This document shows, piece after piece, positions 18,302 through 26,808 of a stretch of 64,000 nt of DNA. This stretch comes from Cellulomonas sp. PhB143 (lineage in GTDB: Bacteria; Actinomycetota; Actinomycetes; Actinomycetales; Cellulomonadaceae). A program made the position numbers and the translations under genes. The notes under the pieces are model-generated. The model was not told where the DNA came from, ran no database searches, and worked only from the letters and a program-made list of their open reading frames with translations. The stretch is taken from contig NZ_RKIJ01000012.1 in assembly GCF_003752595.1 (NCBI RefSeq), positions 248,001 to 312,000 of the forward strand, given 5' to 3'. The first letter of the stretch is position 1, and each line of letters starts with the position of its first letter.

Positions 18302-18469
18302 ATGAGCTTCCTCGAAGAGATCCTCCGGGCCGACCGCACGCCACGGGGCGGCTCGACCGCCTACCGGGGCCCCCGCAGCGTCGGGGACGGCATCGAGGCC
18401 GCCGACGTGGCGTTCTACGGGCCGATGGTGTTCAACCGGCCCGCCCCGAGCTGGCCGGAGGGGTCCTGA
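18302..18469 (+). CDS. Small hypothetical protein, 55 aa
   Basis: A 55-codon frame with AGAAGGG nine bases before its ATG: MSFLEEILRADRTPRGG...YGPMVFNRPAPSWPEGS. It is soluble, has no recognisable domain, and its 3' end overlaps the convergent esterase gene by 38 bases. The good ribosome site and non-repetitive composition make it likely real; function unknown. Confidence 0.5.
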   Translation: MSFLEEILRADRTPRGGSTAYRGPRSVGDGIEAADVAFYGPMVFNRPAPSWPEGS

Positions 18470-19658
18470 CGCGCGGCCCCGCGACCCCTGGGGCCGCGGG
18501 CGCCGGCCGGGCCATGACGTGGGCGGCGAACGCCTCGACGCCGTCCACGACGGCCTCGAAGCGCGGGGAGTGGTAGACGTCGAACGAATGCTGGCCCCCG
18601 GGCAGCTCGGCGTAGACGACGGTGCCGCCCGCGGCGCGCAGGCGGGTCGCGAAGTGCCGGGCGCCCTCGACGGTTCCCCAGCCGTCCGCGGTCCCGTGGG
18701 CGACGAAGAACGGTGGGGCGCCGGCGTGGACGTACCCCTGCGGCTCGAGCAGGGGTGGCGCCCCGTCGGGTTCCTCGCCGAAGTAGTGGCCGTAGTAGCC
18801 GTAGAGGAGGACCGCACCCGTCACCGTGGTGTCAGCCGACTCGAACCCGGGCTGGAACATCGGGTCGTTCGGCGTCAGGGCGCACACGCCGGCGATGTTC
18901 GCGCCGGCCGAGCTGCCCGCCACGAACAGTCTCGACGGGTCGGCGCCATACGCCGCGCCGCGCTCGCGCACCCAGGCGATGACCTTCTTGGCGTCGATCT
19001 GGTGACCGGGGAAGGTCGTCTGGGGCCTCAGCCGGTAGTTGGCGCTGACGCACACCCACCCCCGGCTCGCGAGGTGGTTCAGGAGAGGTCGCGCCTCACG
19101 GCTCTTCTTCCCCGTGGTGAAGCCGCCGCCGTGGAGGTGGACCAGGACCGGTGCGCCCTGCGGCGCGTCGCGACGGCGGTACACGTCGAGGAGGTTCTGA
19201 CGGCCGCCGTCCCCGTAGCGAAGGTTGCGGATGCGCTCTACGTCGTGCTGCCACTGCACGAAGGGGAGCAGCAGGATACGGACCCAGGGCCGGTGGCGAC
19301 GCAGGGGCACGCGCACCTGGTCGCGCCACCCGGGTCCCAGCCCCTGTGCGAGCGCCCGTCCGACGGCGCGGTCGCTCCGCACGCCCCGCCAGGCGGCGAC
19401 GGCGAGCCCGAGGACGACCACGGCGGCGACCGCCGCCGCCACCCTGGCGCCCACCGGGTCGAGGTCGCCCTCGGCGGCGGCCAGAACGGTGGACGCCACC
19501 AGGAGCACGATGGCCAGGAACGGCACCTCGTTGACCACCAGGCCGAACCACCAGCTCATCATCGCCACCGGGTGGGGCCTGCGCGGCGCGACGACGGCGA
19601 AGAAGGTGCACCAGCCGACGAGCCCGACCGTCACCAGGTAACCCCAGGGCAACGTCAT
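18432..19658 (-). CDS. Alpha/beta hydrolase (HSL-like esterase) with N-terminal membrane segments
   Basis: A 408-residue protein. Residues 1-95 contain two to three hydrophobic helices (WGYLVTVGLVGWCTFFAVVA, VPFLAIVLLVASTVLAAA, VAAAVAAVVVLGLAVAAW). The hydrolase part has the oxyanion motif HLHGGGF, the nucleophile elbow VAGSSAGAN, Asp in VAHGTADGWG and His in GGQHSFD, a complete catalytic triad of the hormone-sensitive-lipase-like family. It should be a membrane-bound carboxylesterase. The divergent TetR gene and paired dyads in between suggest ligand-controlled expression. Confidence 0.88.
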   Translation of the reverse strand: MTLPWGYLVTVGLVGWCTFFAVVAPRRPHPVAMMSWWFGLVVNEVPFLAIVLLVASTVLAAAEGDLDPVGARVAAAVAAVVVLGLAVAAWRGVRSDRAVGRALAQGLGPGWRDQVRVPLRRHRPWVRILLLPFVQWQHDVERIRNLRYGDGGRQNLLDVYRRRDAPQGAPVLVHLHGGGFTTGKKSREARPLLNHLASRGWVCVSANYRLRPQTTFPGHQIDAKKVIAWVRERGAAYGADPSRLFVAGSSAGANIAGVCALTPNDPMFQPGFESADTTVTGAVLLYGYYGHYFGEEPDGAPPLLEPQGYVHAGAPPFFVAHGTADGWGTVEGARHFATRLRAAGGTVVYAELPGGQHSFDVYHSPRFEAVVDGVEAFAAHVMARPAPAAPGVAGPRVRTPPASSGRAG

Positions 19659-19696
19659 GATCGATCCCTCCGTCGGACGACGCCCCGGCTTTGGGA

Positions 19697-19765
19697 CGAT
19701 ACGTAGCGTTGCGCTCCAGCATGCGGAGCGTCCGCCCGAGTGTCAAGACGAGACGTTCCGTATCG
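19697..19765. promoter_or_regulatory. Two opposed TetR-type sites between esterase and TetR genes
   Basis: CGATACGTAGCG (19697-19708) and CGTTCCGTATCG (19754-19765) each match the dyad CGATACGTATCG at 11/12 and 10/12 positions. The first lies near the esterase start, the second just upstream of the TetR ATG (19779), as expected when TetR represses both genes. Confidence 0.6.
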
Positions 19766-19778
19766 CTACGATGGGGGC

Positions 19779-20360
19779 ATGTCCACGGGACCGGGCGCGA
19801 CGCGCCGCAGCGAGGCCAGCCGGCAGGCGATCCTCGCCGCCACGGAAGCGCTTTGCCGCGAGAGCGGCTACCGCCGCCTGACGATCGAGGCCATCGCCGC
19901 CCGCGCCGGGGTCGGCAAGACGACCATCTACCGGTGGTGGACGTCCAAGGGCGCCGTCGTCCTCGAGCTGCTCGACGCGACCGCGACGACCGCCGTCGCC
20001 CCCCCGGACACGGGCGATCTGGCCGCCGACCTGCACGCCCTGCTCACCGAGGTCGTCCGGCTGCTCACCCCGCCGCTGACGTCACCCGCCGTCGGGCTGA
20101 TCGCGGAGGCGCTGCAGGACCCGGCCCTCGGCCGCGAGCTGCGCGACCGCCTCATCGAACCGCGCATCGCGGCGTTCAAGGACCGGCTCCGTCGAGCGCA
20201 GGACGCCGGCGACCTCCCGGCCGACGCCGACCTCGACGTCGCGCTGGACCTGCTCTACGGCCCGCTCTACCACCGCCTGGCCTTCCACCTCGACATGCCG
20301 GACGCCGGCTACCTCGCGTCGCTCGTTGCTCACGTCCTGCGGGCGCTCGCCTCGTCCTGA
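19779..20360 (+). CDS. TetR/AcrR-family transcriptional regulator
   Basis: A 193-residue protein with the TetR helix-turn-helix SRQAILAATEALCRESGYRRLTIEAIAARAGVGKTTIYRWWTSKGAVVLE near residues 14-60 and a C-terminal TetR_C ligand domain (LDVALDLLYGPLYHRLAFH). It is divergent from the esterase gene; the two dyads in the gap are likely operators, and the second overlaps its own promoter. Its TGA abuts the stop of the convergent LuxR-type gene with no spacer. Confidence 0.9.
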   Translation: MSTGPGATRRSEASRQAILAATEALCRESGYRRLTIEAIAARAGVGKTTIYRWWTSKGAVVLELLDATATTAVAPPDTGDLAADLHALLTEVVRLLTPPLTSPAVGLIAEALQDPALGRELRDRLIEPRIAAFKDRLRRAQDAGDLPADADLDVALDLLYGPLYHRLAFHLDMPDAGYLASLVAHVLRALASS

Positions 20361-23165
20361 TCAGTGGAGTTCCTCGGGGGCCGCGGGTCGGGCGCCCGCG
20401 GCGCGGGCGGGGGTCGCGGCCAGCGCGCCGGCCAGCTCCTTGCGCGAGGTGATGCCGAGCTTCGAGTAGACCTTGCGCAGGTGCCACTCGACGGTCCGCG
20501 GGCTGATGTACAGGACGCCGGCGACCTCGGGGTTCGTCCGGCCCTCGGCCGCCAGGCGTGCGATCTGCGCCTCCTGCTCCGTGAGGTCGACGGCGGTCTC
20601 GACCGAGCGGCGCCGGGCCGTCGCACCGGTGGCGGCGATCTCGCGGCGCGCCCGCTCGGCGAAGCCCGCGGCGCCCATGTCGGCGAGCAGGTCGTGCGCC
20701 GCCGTGAGCTGCTCGCGCGCGTCGGTGCGCCGCCCCTCGCGGCGCAGCCACTCGCCGTAGACGAGCTGCGTCCGGGCCAGCATCCAGCGGATCCGGGTGC
20801 GGGCGAGCCGCTCGACGGCCTCCCGATAGCCGGCCTCGGCCTCCGGCCCCTCGGTCAGGAGCGCGCGGCTGCGGGCGGCGGTGCCGAGCGCCCAGTCCGT
20901 GCCGCACGCCTCGCCGATCTCCGTCAGCCGCGCGGCCGCGGCACGCCCGCGCTCGGGCACCCCGGCCCGGGCGGCAGCCTCGACCAGCTCGACCATGCTC
21001 CAGCTCGCGATCCCGAGCTCCTCCGGGTGGGCCGCGCCCCGCTGCGCCGCGGTGAGCGCCTCGTCGTACCGGCCGCGCCCGCTGTGCAGCACGGCGCCCG
21101 CCCACGCGCACGTCGTGATCCACTGCCCCTCGCGGTGCGTCGCCGCCTCGACGGCCTCGTCGGCGAGCAGCGCCTCGGTCTCGTGGTCCGACCCGCGCCA
21201 CGCCGCCAGGACGAGCGGCGCGTACGGCGGCGCCGGGCGGTCGGTGACGGCCGCCACCACCTCGACCTCCTCCGCCAGGGCCGTCGCCGCGGCGAGGTCG
21301 CCCTCGAACAACCGCAGCGCGACCCCGGAGATGAGGGCCACCGGCAGCACCCGGAGCTGGCCGCTGTCGCGCGCCTGGGTGGTGGCGCGGTCCGCGAGCT
21401 CGGCCCACGCGTCGTCGTCCCAGACGTCGTGGCACATGCGCACCGCGAGCGGCAGCCAGCGCATCGCCACCTCCGTGGGCAGCGTCTCGCGCCGCACCAC
21501 GGCGAGGGAGCTCTGCACCACAGGGGCGCCGACGGCGTACCCGTCCACCACGATCGACGCGAGCCCCTCCACGAGCCGGGCCATCGCCGGGCGCTGGTCG
21601 ACCGGCGTCGTCGCCCGCGCCACCGCCGCCTGGACCGCCTCGGCCACCTCGCGCATCCCGTCGCCGTGCGCGAGGCGACCGGCGTTCAGCGCCGCGTAGG
21701 ACGCGTCGCGGTACGTCTCGCGGGCCAGGTCCTTGTCCAGCGGCTCGAGCAGCTCGGCGGCGTCGAGCAGCCGGTGCTCGTCGCCGTGGCCGGTCGCGGC
21801 GCAGATCTGGGCCCGCAGGAGCTGCATCCGGGCGGCGGTGAGCTCGTCGGCCGCGCCGGCGTCCGCCGCCGCGAGGATCCGCAGGGCCCGCTGCGGCGCG
21901 CCGGCGTGGAACGTGCACAGCGCGGCCGCGAGCGCGCGCCCCACGCGTCGGGCCGGGTCCGGGGTCAGCGCCGTGGCTCGTTCGTGGAACGCGGCGGCCG
22001 CAGCGAATCCCCCGCGTGCCTTCGCCCGGTCGGCGGAGCGTTCGAGCTCGGACGCCACGGACTCGTCGAGCCCGGCCGTCGCGTGCGCCCGGTGCCAGGC
22101 GCGGCGGTCCGGATCGGCGTCGCGGTCGGTCGCCTCGGCGAGCGCGCGGTGCACGAGGCGGCGGTCGACGGCGGACGCGGTCCGGTAGACGGCCGAGCGG
22201 ACGAGCGGGTGCCGGAACCGCACCTCGCCGCCGAAGTCGACGAGCTCGTCGGTCACGGCCGGCGCGGCGGCGGCGACCGGGATCCGCAGCGTCGCGGCGG
22301 CCCGCCAGATCAGGACCGGGTCCTGGCGCGGCTCGGCCGCAGCGACGAGCAGGAGCCGCCGGGTGGGCTCGGGCAGCGCCTCGACGCGGCGGGCGTAGCT
22401 GAGCTCGATGCGGCTGCGCAGCGTGCCGGCGTCGGGCATCCCGAACCCGCCCGCGAGCGCCACGACGGAGAGCCCGTGCGGCAGCTCCGTCAGCGCCAAG
22501 GGGTTGCCGTCGGCCTCGTCGAGGAGCCGGCGCAGCACCTCGGCGTCGATCGGCCCCGGAAGGACGGACTGCAGCAGGATCCGGGCCGCGCGGTCCGGCA
22601 GGCGGCCGACGGTCATCTCCGGCAGGCCCCAGTCGGGCTCGCCCTCGACGACGCCCCGGAACGTGGCGACGAGCGCGACGGGCTGGGCGCCGAGCCGCCG
22701 GGCCACGAACGCGACCGTCTCGGCGGACGCACGGTCGAGCCACTGCGCGTCGTCGACCAGGCAGACCACGGGGCCCTCCCGCGCCGCGGCGGAGAGCAGC
22801 CCCGTGACGGCGAGACCCACCATGAACCGGTCGGGCGCGGTGCCGCCGCTCAGCCCGAACGCCGTGGCCAGCGCCTCGCGCTGCGGTTCCGGCAGCCGCT
22901 CGAGCCGGTCCAGCAAAGGCAGGCACAGCTGGTGCAGACCCGCATAAGCGAGCTCCATCTCCGACTCGACCCCCGTGGCCCGGAGCACCGTGCACCCGAG
23001 AGCGGCCCGGCCGACGTGGCGCAGGAGGGCGGTCTTGCCCGCCCCGGGGTCGCCGCGCAGCGCGAGCGTGCGGCTGCGGCCCGCCCGGACGTCCGCGAGA
23101 AGCTCGTCCAGCTGGCCGCACTCGGCGACGCGACCGACCAGCGCCCCCGTCGTCGACGTGCTCAT
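20361..23165 (-). CDS. LAL-type LuxR regulator (AAA ATPase plus LuxR HTH)
   Basis: A 934-residue LAL protein (large ATP-binding regulator of the LuxR family). Walker A is GDPGAGKTALL (about residues 38-48), Walker B PVVCLVDDAQWLD; a long helical TPR-like middle follows; the C-terminus carries a LuxR helix-turn-helix (LTEQEAQIARLAAEGRTNPEVAGVLYISPRTVEWHLRKVYSKLG). GGAGA precedes the ATG at 23165. Such proteins, related to MalT, activate catabolic or secondary-metabolic operons on binding an inducer. The divergent three-SDR operon 256 bases away is the likely target. Confidence 0.93.
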   Translation of the reverse strand: MSTSTTGALVGRVAECGQLDELLADVRAGRSRTLALRGDPGAGKTALLRHVGRAALGCTVLRATGVESEMELAYAGLHQLCLPLLDRLERLPEPQREALATAFGLSGGTAPDRFMVGLAVTGLLSAAAREGPVVCLVDDAQWLDRASAETVAFVARRLGAQPVALVATFRGVVEGEPDWGLPEMTVGRLPDRAARILLQSVLPGPIDAEVLRRLLDEADGNPLALTELPHGLSVVALAGGFGMPDAGTLRSRIELSYARRVEALPEPTRRLLLVAAAEPRQDPVLIWRAAATLRIPVAAAAPAVTDELVDFGGEVRFRHPLVRSAVYRTASAVDRRLVHRALAEATDRDADPDRRAWHRAHATAGLDESVASELERSADRAKARGGFAAAAAFHERATALTPDPARRVGRALAAALCTFHAGAPQRALRILAAADAGAADELTAARMQLLRAQICAATGHGDEHRLLDAAELLEPLDKDLARETYRDASYAALNAGRLAHGDGMREVAEAVQAAVARATTPVDQRPAMARLVEGLASIVVDGYAVGAPVVQSSLAVVRRETLPTEVAMRWLPLAVRMCHDVWDDDAWAELADRATTQARDSGQLRVLPVALISGVALRLFEGDLAAATALAEEVEVVAAVTDRPAPPYAPLVLAAWRGSDHETEALLADEAVEAATHREGQWITTCAWAGAVLHSGRGRYDEALTAAQRGAAHPEELGIASWSMVELVEAAARAGVPERGRAAAARLTEIGEACGTDWALGTAARSRALLTEGPEAEAGYREAVERLARTRIRWMLARTQLVYGEWLRREGRRTDAREQLTAAHDLLADMGAAGFAERARREIAATGATARRRSVETAVDLTEQEAQIARLAAEGRTNPEVAGVLYISPRTVEWHLRKVYSKLGITSRKELAGALAATPARAAGARPAAPEELH

Positions 23166-23283
23166 CGTGCGTCTCCTTCGAACCAGCACCGCCCGTGATC
23201 CGCCGCCGCCACCTGCCGGGCCCGCGCGCTCCGCGGGGGAATGGTAGCGCTCTCATGCCGCCTCGGCACGCGCGGACGACGGC

Positions 23284-23310
23284 GGCTCGCGGGGCTCGCG
23301 GGGCTCGCGG
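23284..23310. repeat. Three 9-base tandem repeats (GGCTCGCGG)
   Basis: Three exact copies of GGCTCGCGG lie in the 256-base divergent region between the LAL regulator and the SDR operon. Direct repeats in such a position could bind the LAL HTH, but slippage in GC-rich DNA explains them equally well. Nothing else coding was seen in this gap. Confidence 0.85.
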
Positions 23311-23421
23311 GCCCTCTCACCCGTGGCCCCCCGGGGTCGCACCCGGGCGCGACGCGCCGGGGTGCCGCAGCACCGTGGAGAGCGGGTCGGCCATCACGTG
23401 CCGACGGAGAAGAGGAGTTCC

Positions 23422-24294
23422 ATGTCTGAGACCACAGCGCCGGACCGCACGACACGCGTCTGGCTGATCACCGGCAGCTCGCGAGGCTTCGGTCGGGAGA
23501 TCGCGACCGCCGCCCTCGAGCACGGCGACCTCGTCGTCGCCACCGCCCGCAGCACCGCCGCGCTGGAACCGCTGGCGGACCGGTTCGGCACCGACCATCT
23601 GCTCACCACCGCCCTCGACGTCACGCGCGCGGACGATGCGCGCCGCGTCGTGGCCGAGACGACCGGGCGCTTCGGCCGCCTCGACGTGGTGGTGAACAAC
23701 GCCGGCTACGCCCACAGCGCGTCCGTCGAGGAGATGCCGGAGGACGACTTCCGCGCGCAGATCGAGACCAACCTGTTCGGCGTCGTCACCGTGACCCGCG
23801 CGGCGCTGCCCGTGCTGCGCGCGCAACGATCCGGGACGTTCCTGCAGTTCTCCTCCGTCGGCGGCCGCGTGGGCGGGACGCCCGGGATGGGCGCGTACCA
23901 GGCCGCCAAGTTCGCCGTCGAGGGCTTCTCGACGGTCCTCGCCGCCGAGGTGCGCCCGTTCGGGGTCCGCGTCGTGATCGTCGAACCGGGCGCGTTCCGC
24001 ACCGACTGGCAGGGCAGCTCCATGGTCATGTACCCGGCCGGGCCGGACTACGAGGCGACCGTCGGTGCCGTCCACGACTTCCGGCGCGGCAGCCAGGGCA
24101 CCCAGCCGGGCGATCCCGTGCGCGCCGCCCGGCTGCTCGTCGACCTGCTCGACCGCGAGGAGCTTCCGCTGCGGCTGCCGCTCGGCGCCGGAGCCGTCGA
24201 CATGGTCCTCGCCGAGGAGCAGCGCCGCAGCGAGGAGACCACCGCCTGGGCGGCGCTGAGCCGGTCGGCCGACTTCCCCGGAGCCTCCGCGTGA
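23422..24294 (+). CDS. SDR-family oxidoreductase (first of three)
   Basis: A 290-residue SDR: TGSSRGFG cofactor loop near residues 17-24, NNAGYAHS, catalytic SSVGG and YQAAKFAVEGF (Tyr/Lys), then VEPGAFRTDWQGSSM. The latter is shared with the SDR at 12734, placing both in one subgroup. AGAGGAG precedes the ATG. It opens an operon of three SDR genes overlapping by 4 bases or spaced by a few bases, divergent from the LAL regulator. Confidence 0.9.
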   Translation: MSETTAPDRTTRVWLITGSSRGFGREIATAALEHGDLVVATARSTAALEPLADRFGTDHLLTTALDVTRADDARRVVAETTGRFGRLDVVVNNAGYAHSASVEEMPEDDFRAQIETNLFGVVTVTRAALPVLRAQRSGTFLQFSSVGGRVGGTPGMGAYQAAKFAVEGFSTVLAAEVRPFGVRVVIVEPGAFRTDWQGSSMVMYPAGPDYEATVGAVHDFRRGSQGTQPGDPVRAARLLVDLLDREELPLRLPLGAGAVDMVLAEEQRRSEETTAWAALSRSADFPGASA

Positions 24295-25157
24295 CGGGTA
24301 CGGAGCCGCTCGCCTGGCTCGTCACCGGCGCCGGCAGCGGGCTCGGCGAGGCGGTCGCCGCGCACGCCCTCGCCCTGGGCGACCTGGTCGTCCTGGGCGT
24401 CCGCCCGGACCACGACGGTCCGTCCGACCTGGCGAGCCGCTACCCCGAGACCGCGCTGGTCGTCGATCTCGACGTGACCGACGCCGCCCGCCGTCGCGCC
24501 GCCGTCGACCGGGCGACCACCTGGGCCGGCGGGGTCGACGTGCTCGTCAACAACGCCGGCATCGACTTCCTCGGCGCGATCGAGGAGCAGCGGGAGGAGG
24601 ACTACCGGGCGCAGCTCGAGGTGAACTTCTTCGCTGCCGTCGAGCTCGTCCGGCTCGTGCTCCCGGGCATGCGCGCCCGGCGGAGCGGCACCATCGTCAA
24701 CATCTCGTCGATGGACGGCATCGCGAGCCTCGCGGCCAACGGCTTCTACTCCGCGAGCAAGTTCGCCCTCGAAGGGCTGACCGAGGCGCTGTGGCAGGAG
24801 ATCGAGCCGATCGGGCTGCGCGCGTTCCTCGTCGAGCCAGGCTCGTTCCGCACGGGCATCGAGCGGCGCACCCACGTCTCCGGCACACCGATCCCCGACT
24901 ACGACGCGACGTCGGGCGCCTTCGTCCGTGCCGTCGCCGCGGTACGGCCCGAGATGTTCCCCGGCGACCCCGCCCGGGCCGCCGAGGCGATCGCCCGCAA
25001 CGTGCGGGCGGCCGAGCCGCGCCACCGCCTGATCCTCGGCAGCGACGCCCGGCGCCGCATCGGCGCCCGGCTCGCCGAGCTGCAGGCCGCGCTCGACGAC
25101 GGCGCGGAGCTGGCGGAGTCGACCGACTACCCGGGCGCCGGGCCCGCCGTCCTGTGA
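24291..25157 (+). CDS. SDR-family oxidoreductase (second of three)
   Basis: A 288-residue SDR beginning with a GTG that overlaps the previous stop (GTGA). The motifs are TGAGSGLG, NNAGIDF, ISSMDG and YSASKFALEGL, then VEPGSFRTGIERRTH. Sequence pattern and length resemble the preceding protein, so the pair probably arose by tandem duplication followed by divergence, or acts on related substrates in sequence. Reaction unknown. Confidence 0.9.
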   Translation: MTGTEPLAWLVTGAGSGLGEAVAAHALALGDLVVLGVRPDHDGPSDLASRYPETALVVDLDVTDAARRRAAVDRATTWAGGVDVLVNNAGIDFLGAIEEQREEDYRAQLEVNFFAAVELVRLVLPGMRARRSGTIVNISSMDGIASLAANGFYSASKFALEGLTEALWQEIEPIGLRAFLVEPGSFRTGIERRTHVSGTPIPDYDATSGAFVRAVAAVRPEMFPGDPARAAEAIARNVRAAEPRHRLILGSDARRRIGARLAELQAALDDGAELAESTDYPGAGPAVL

Positions 25158-25165
25158 GCGGGACC

Positions 25166-25903
25166 ATGACCACGAGGCCGGTCGCGCTGGTCACGGGCGC
25201 GAACAAGGGCATCGGCCTGGCCACGGCCCGCCGGCTCGCCGAGCGCGGCATGACCGTGCTGGTCGGCAGCCGGGACCCCTGGCGGGGCGCCGACGCCGTC
25301 CTGCGGCTCCAGGCCGACGGGCTCGACGCCCGCCTGCTCGTCCTCGACATCACCGACGACGCGTCGGTCGCCGCCGCGGCGGCACGCCTCGACGCCGAGC
25401 ACGGCCACCTCGACGTGCTGGTGAACAACGCCGGCGTCCTGGTGCGCCGGCACGCGCTCGACGTCGCGGCCGACGACGCGCGCGCCGAGCTCGAGACGAA
25501 CGTCGTCGGGCTCGTGCGGGTGGTGCACGCGATGCTCCCGCTGCTGCGCCGGGCGGAGGCGCCGCGCGTCGTCAACGTCTCGAGCGACTCGGCGAGCTTC
25601 GCGGCCACGACGCAGGAAGGATCGATGTTCGCCGCGTCGCACGAGTCGTTCGTGTACTCCGCCGCGAAGGCCGCGGTGAACATGCTCACCGTGAAGTACG
25701 CCCAGGCGTTCCGGGCCGACCCGGAGCTGCGCCACGTGCTCGTCAACGCGGTGACGCCCGGCTACACCGCCACGGACCTCAACGGCTTCCGCGGGGCGAA
25801 GAGCACGGAGGAGGGCGCCCGGGCGATCGTGCGCTGGGCCACCGTGGGGCCGGGCGCGCCCTCCGGCGGCTTCTACGACGACGCCGGCCCCGTTCCCTGG
25901 TGA
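25166..25903 (+). CDS. SDR-family oxidoreductase (third of three)
   Basis: A 245-residue SDR with TGANKGIGLATARRLAERG, NNAGVL, VSSDS and YSAAKAAVNM. The GANKGIG pattern groups it with carbonyl-reductase-like SDRs rather than with its two neighbours. A GTG at 25154 overlapping the previous stop (GTGA) would add four residues and preserve coupling; the ATG at 25166 was preferred because the family begins there. The stop codon lies inside a 14-base tandem repeat and a strong hairpin follows. Confidence 0.88.
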   Translation: MTTRPVALVTGANKGIGLATARRLAERGMTVLVGSRDPWRGADAVLRLQADGLDARLLVLDITDDASVAAAAARLDAEHGHLDVLVNNAGVLVRRHALDVAADDARAELETNVVGLVRVVHAMLPLLRRAEAPRVVNVSSDSASFAATTQEGSMFAASHESFVYSAAKAAVNMLTVKYAQAFRADPELRHVLVNAVTPGYTATDLNGFRGAKSTEEGARAIVRWATVGPGAPSGGFYDDAGPVPW

Positions 25904-25940
25904 CGGGCTCCCGGTGACGGGCTCCCGGTGACGGGCTCCC
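25899..25940 (+). repeat. Three tandem 14-base repeats spanning the SDR stop codon
   Basis: GGTGACGGGCTCCC is repeated exactly three times; the first copy contains the TGA of the SDR gene, so the stop context is triplicated. Read on the other strand and rotated, the unit (GGGAGCCCGTCACC) shares 11 of 14 positions with the 14-base array at 54668-54752. Confidence 0.95.
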
Positions 25941-25943
25941 GGT

Positions 25944-25993
25944 GAGCGCAGGCCGTGCGGACACCCCGAGGGGTGCCCGCACGGCCTGCGCTC
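25944..25993. terminator. Bidirectional hairpin terminator between convergent genes
   Basis: Perfect 17-base arms at 25944-25960 and 25977-25993 enclose an inner CACCCC/GGGGTG stem, giving a near-continuous 23-bp hairpin with one mismatch and a 2-base loop. It sits between the SDR operon (+) and the alpha/beta hydrolase (-) and can serve both. Confidence 0.88.
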
Positions 25994-26008
25994 GTTCTTG
26001 CGGACCGC

Positions 26009-26746
26009 TCAGCTCGCCGGGACCGCCAGGTGCGCGGCGACGGCGGCCAGGACGACGTCGGCCACCTCGCCCGGGTGCGAGACGGCCACCGCGTGCGAGG
26101 CGCCGGGGATCTCGACGAGCCCGCGGGCCTGCGCGCGCCCCGCCATCCACCGCACCGCCTCGGCGGGGATGTTGCGGTCCTCCTCGGCGAGGACGAACCA
26201 CGACGGCACGTGCTGCCACGCCGGCTCCTGCGTCGCCAGCCCCTCGGTCAGCGCCGCCTCGAGGACGGGCCGCTGGGTGGCGGCCATCAGCGCGGCGGTG
26301 CCGGGGTCGACGTCGGCGGCGAACTGCTCCGGGAACCGGTCCTGCCGGATCGCCAGCTCGGTGCCGTCGCCGACCGGGTAGGAGGTCAGCGTGTCCCCCA
26401 GGGTGCTGCCGGGGAACCGGCCCGAGAGCTCCAGGGCGCTCTCGGTGTGGTCGGGAGCGAACGCGGCGACGAACACGAGCCCGACCACGTCGTCGTTCCC
26501 GGAGGCGGCCTCGGTCACGACGCCGCCACCGTAGGAGTGGCCGACCAGGACGACGGGGCCCTCGATCGAGGCGACGACGTCGCGCACGTACTGCGCGTCG
26601 CCGCTCAGGGAGCGCAGCGGATTGGCGACGGCGACGACCGGGACGTCGTGCCGGTGCAGGCGCTCGACGACGCCGTCCCAGCTGGACGAGCCGGCGAACG
26701 CGCCGTGGACGAGGACGACGGTGGGTGCGGACATGGGTGCGGGCAT
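26009..26746 (-). CDS. Alpha/beta hydrolase
   Basis: A 245-residue alpha/beta hydrolase of the short EstC/MES-like type. VVLVHGAFAGSSSWDGV contains the oxyanion loop, LVGHSYGGGVV the nucleophile Ser, LAEEDRNIP the acid and PGASHAVAVSHPGEV the His. Actinobacteria have many copies, mostly of unknown substrate. The ATG at 26746 has AAGGAG at good spacing; a second ATG at 26734 is possible. It lies 49 bases beyond the tannase-like gene on the same strand and may be its second cistron. Confidence 0.88.
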   Translation of the reverse strand: MPAPMSAPTVVLVHGAFAGSSSWDGVVERLHRHDVPVVAVANPLRSLSGDAQYVRDVVASIEGPVVLVGHSYGGGVVTEAASGNDDVVGLVFVAAFAPDHTESALELSGRFPGSTLGDTLTSYPVGDGTELAIRQDRFPEQFAADVDPGTAALMAATQRPVLEAALTEGLATQEPAWQHVPSWFVLAEEDRNIPAEAVRWMAGRAQARGLVEIPGASHAVAVSHPGEVADVVLAAVAAHLAVPAS

Positions 26747-26778
26747 GGTGCTGCTCCTTCGTGCGGGCGAGGCGGGGC

Positions 26779-26808
26779 GGTCAGGCACGGTGCGGTCAGG
26801 CACGGTGC
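26779..26808 (-). repeat. 15-base tandem duplication spanning the tannase stop codon
   Basis: GGTCAGGCACGGTGC occurs twice in direct tandem (26779-26793, 26794-26808). On the minus strand this duplicates the last codons plus the TGA of the tannase-like gene, so the downstream copy carries a second in-frame-equivalent end. Confidence 0.92.

Noticed and set aside
20176-23256. A 1026-codon minus frame and a 944-codon plus frame across the LAL regulator
   Set aside because: They are shadow frames of the regulator gene, whose own frame has Walker motifs and a LuxR HTH.
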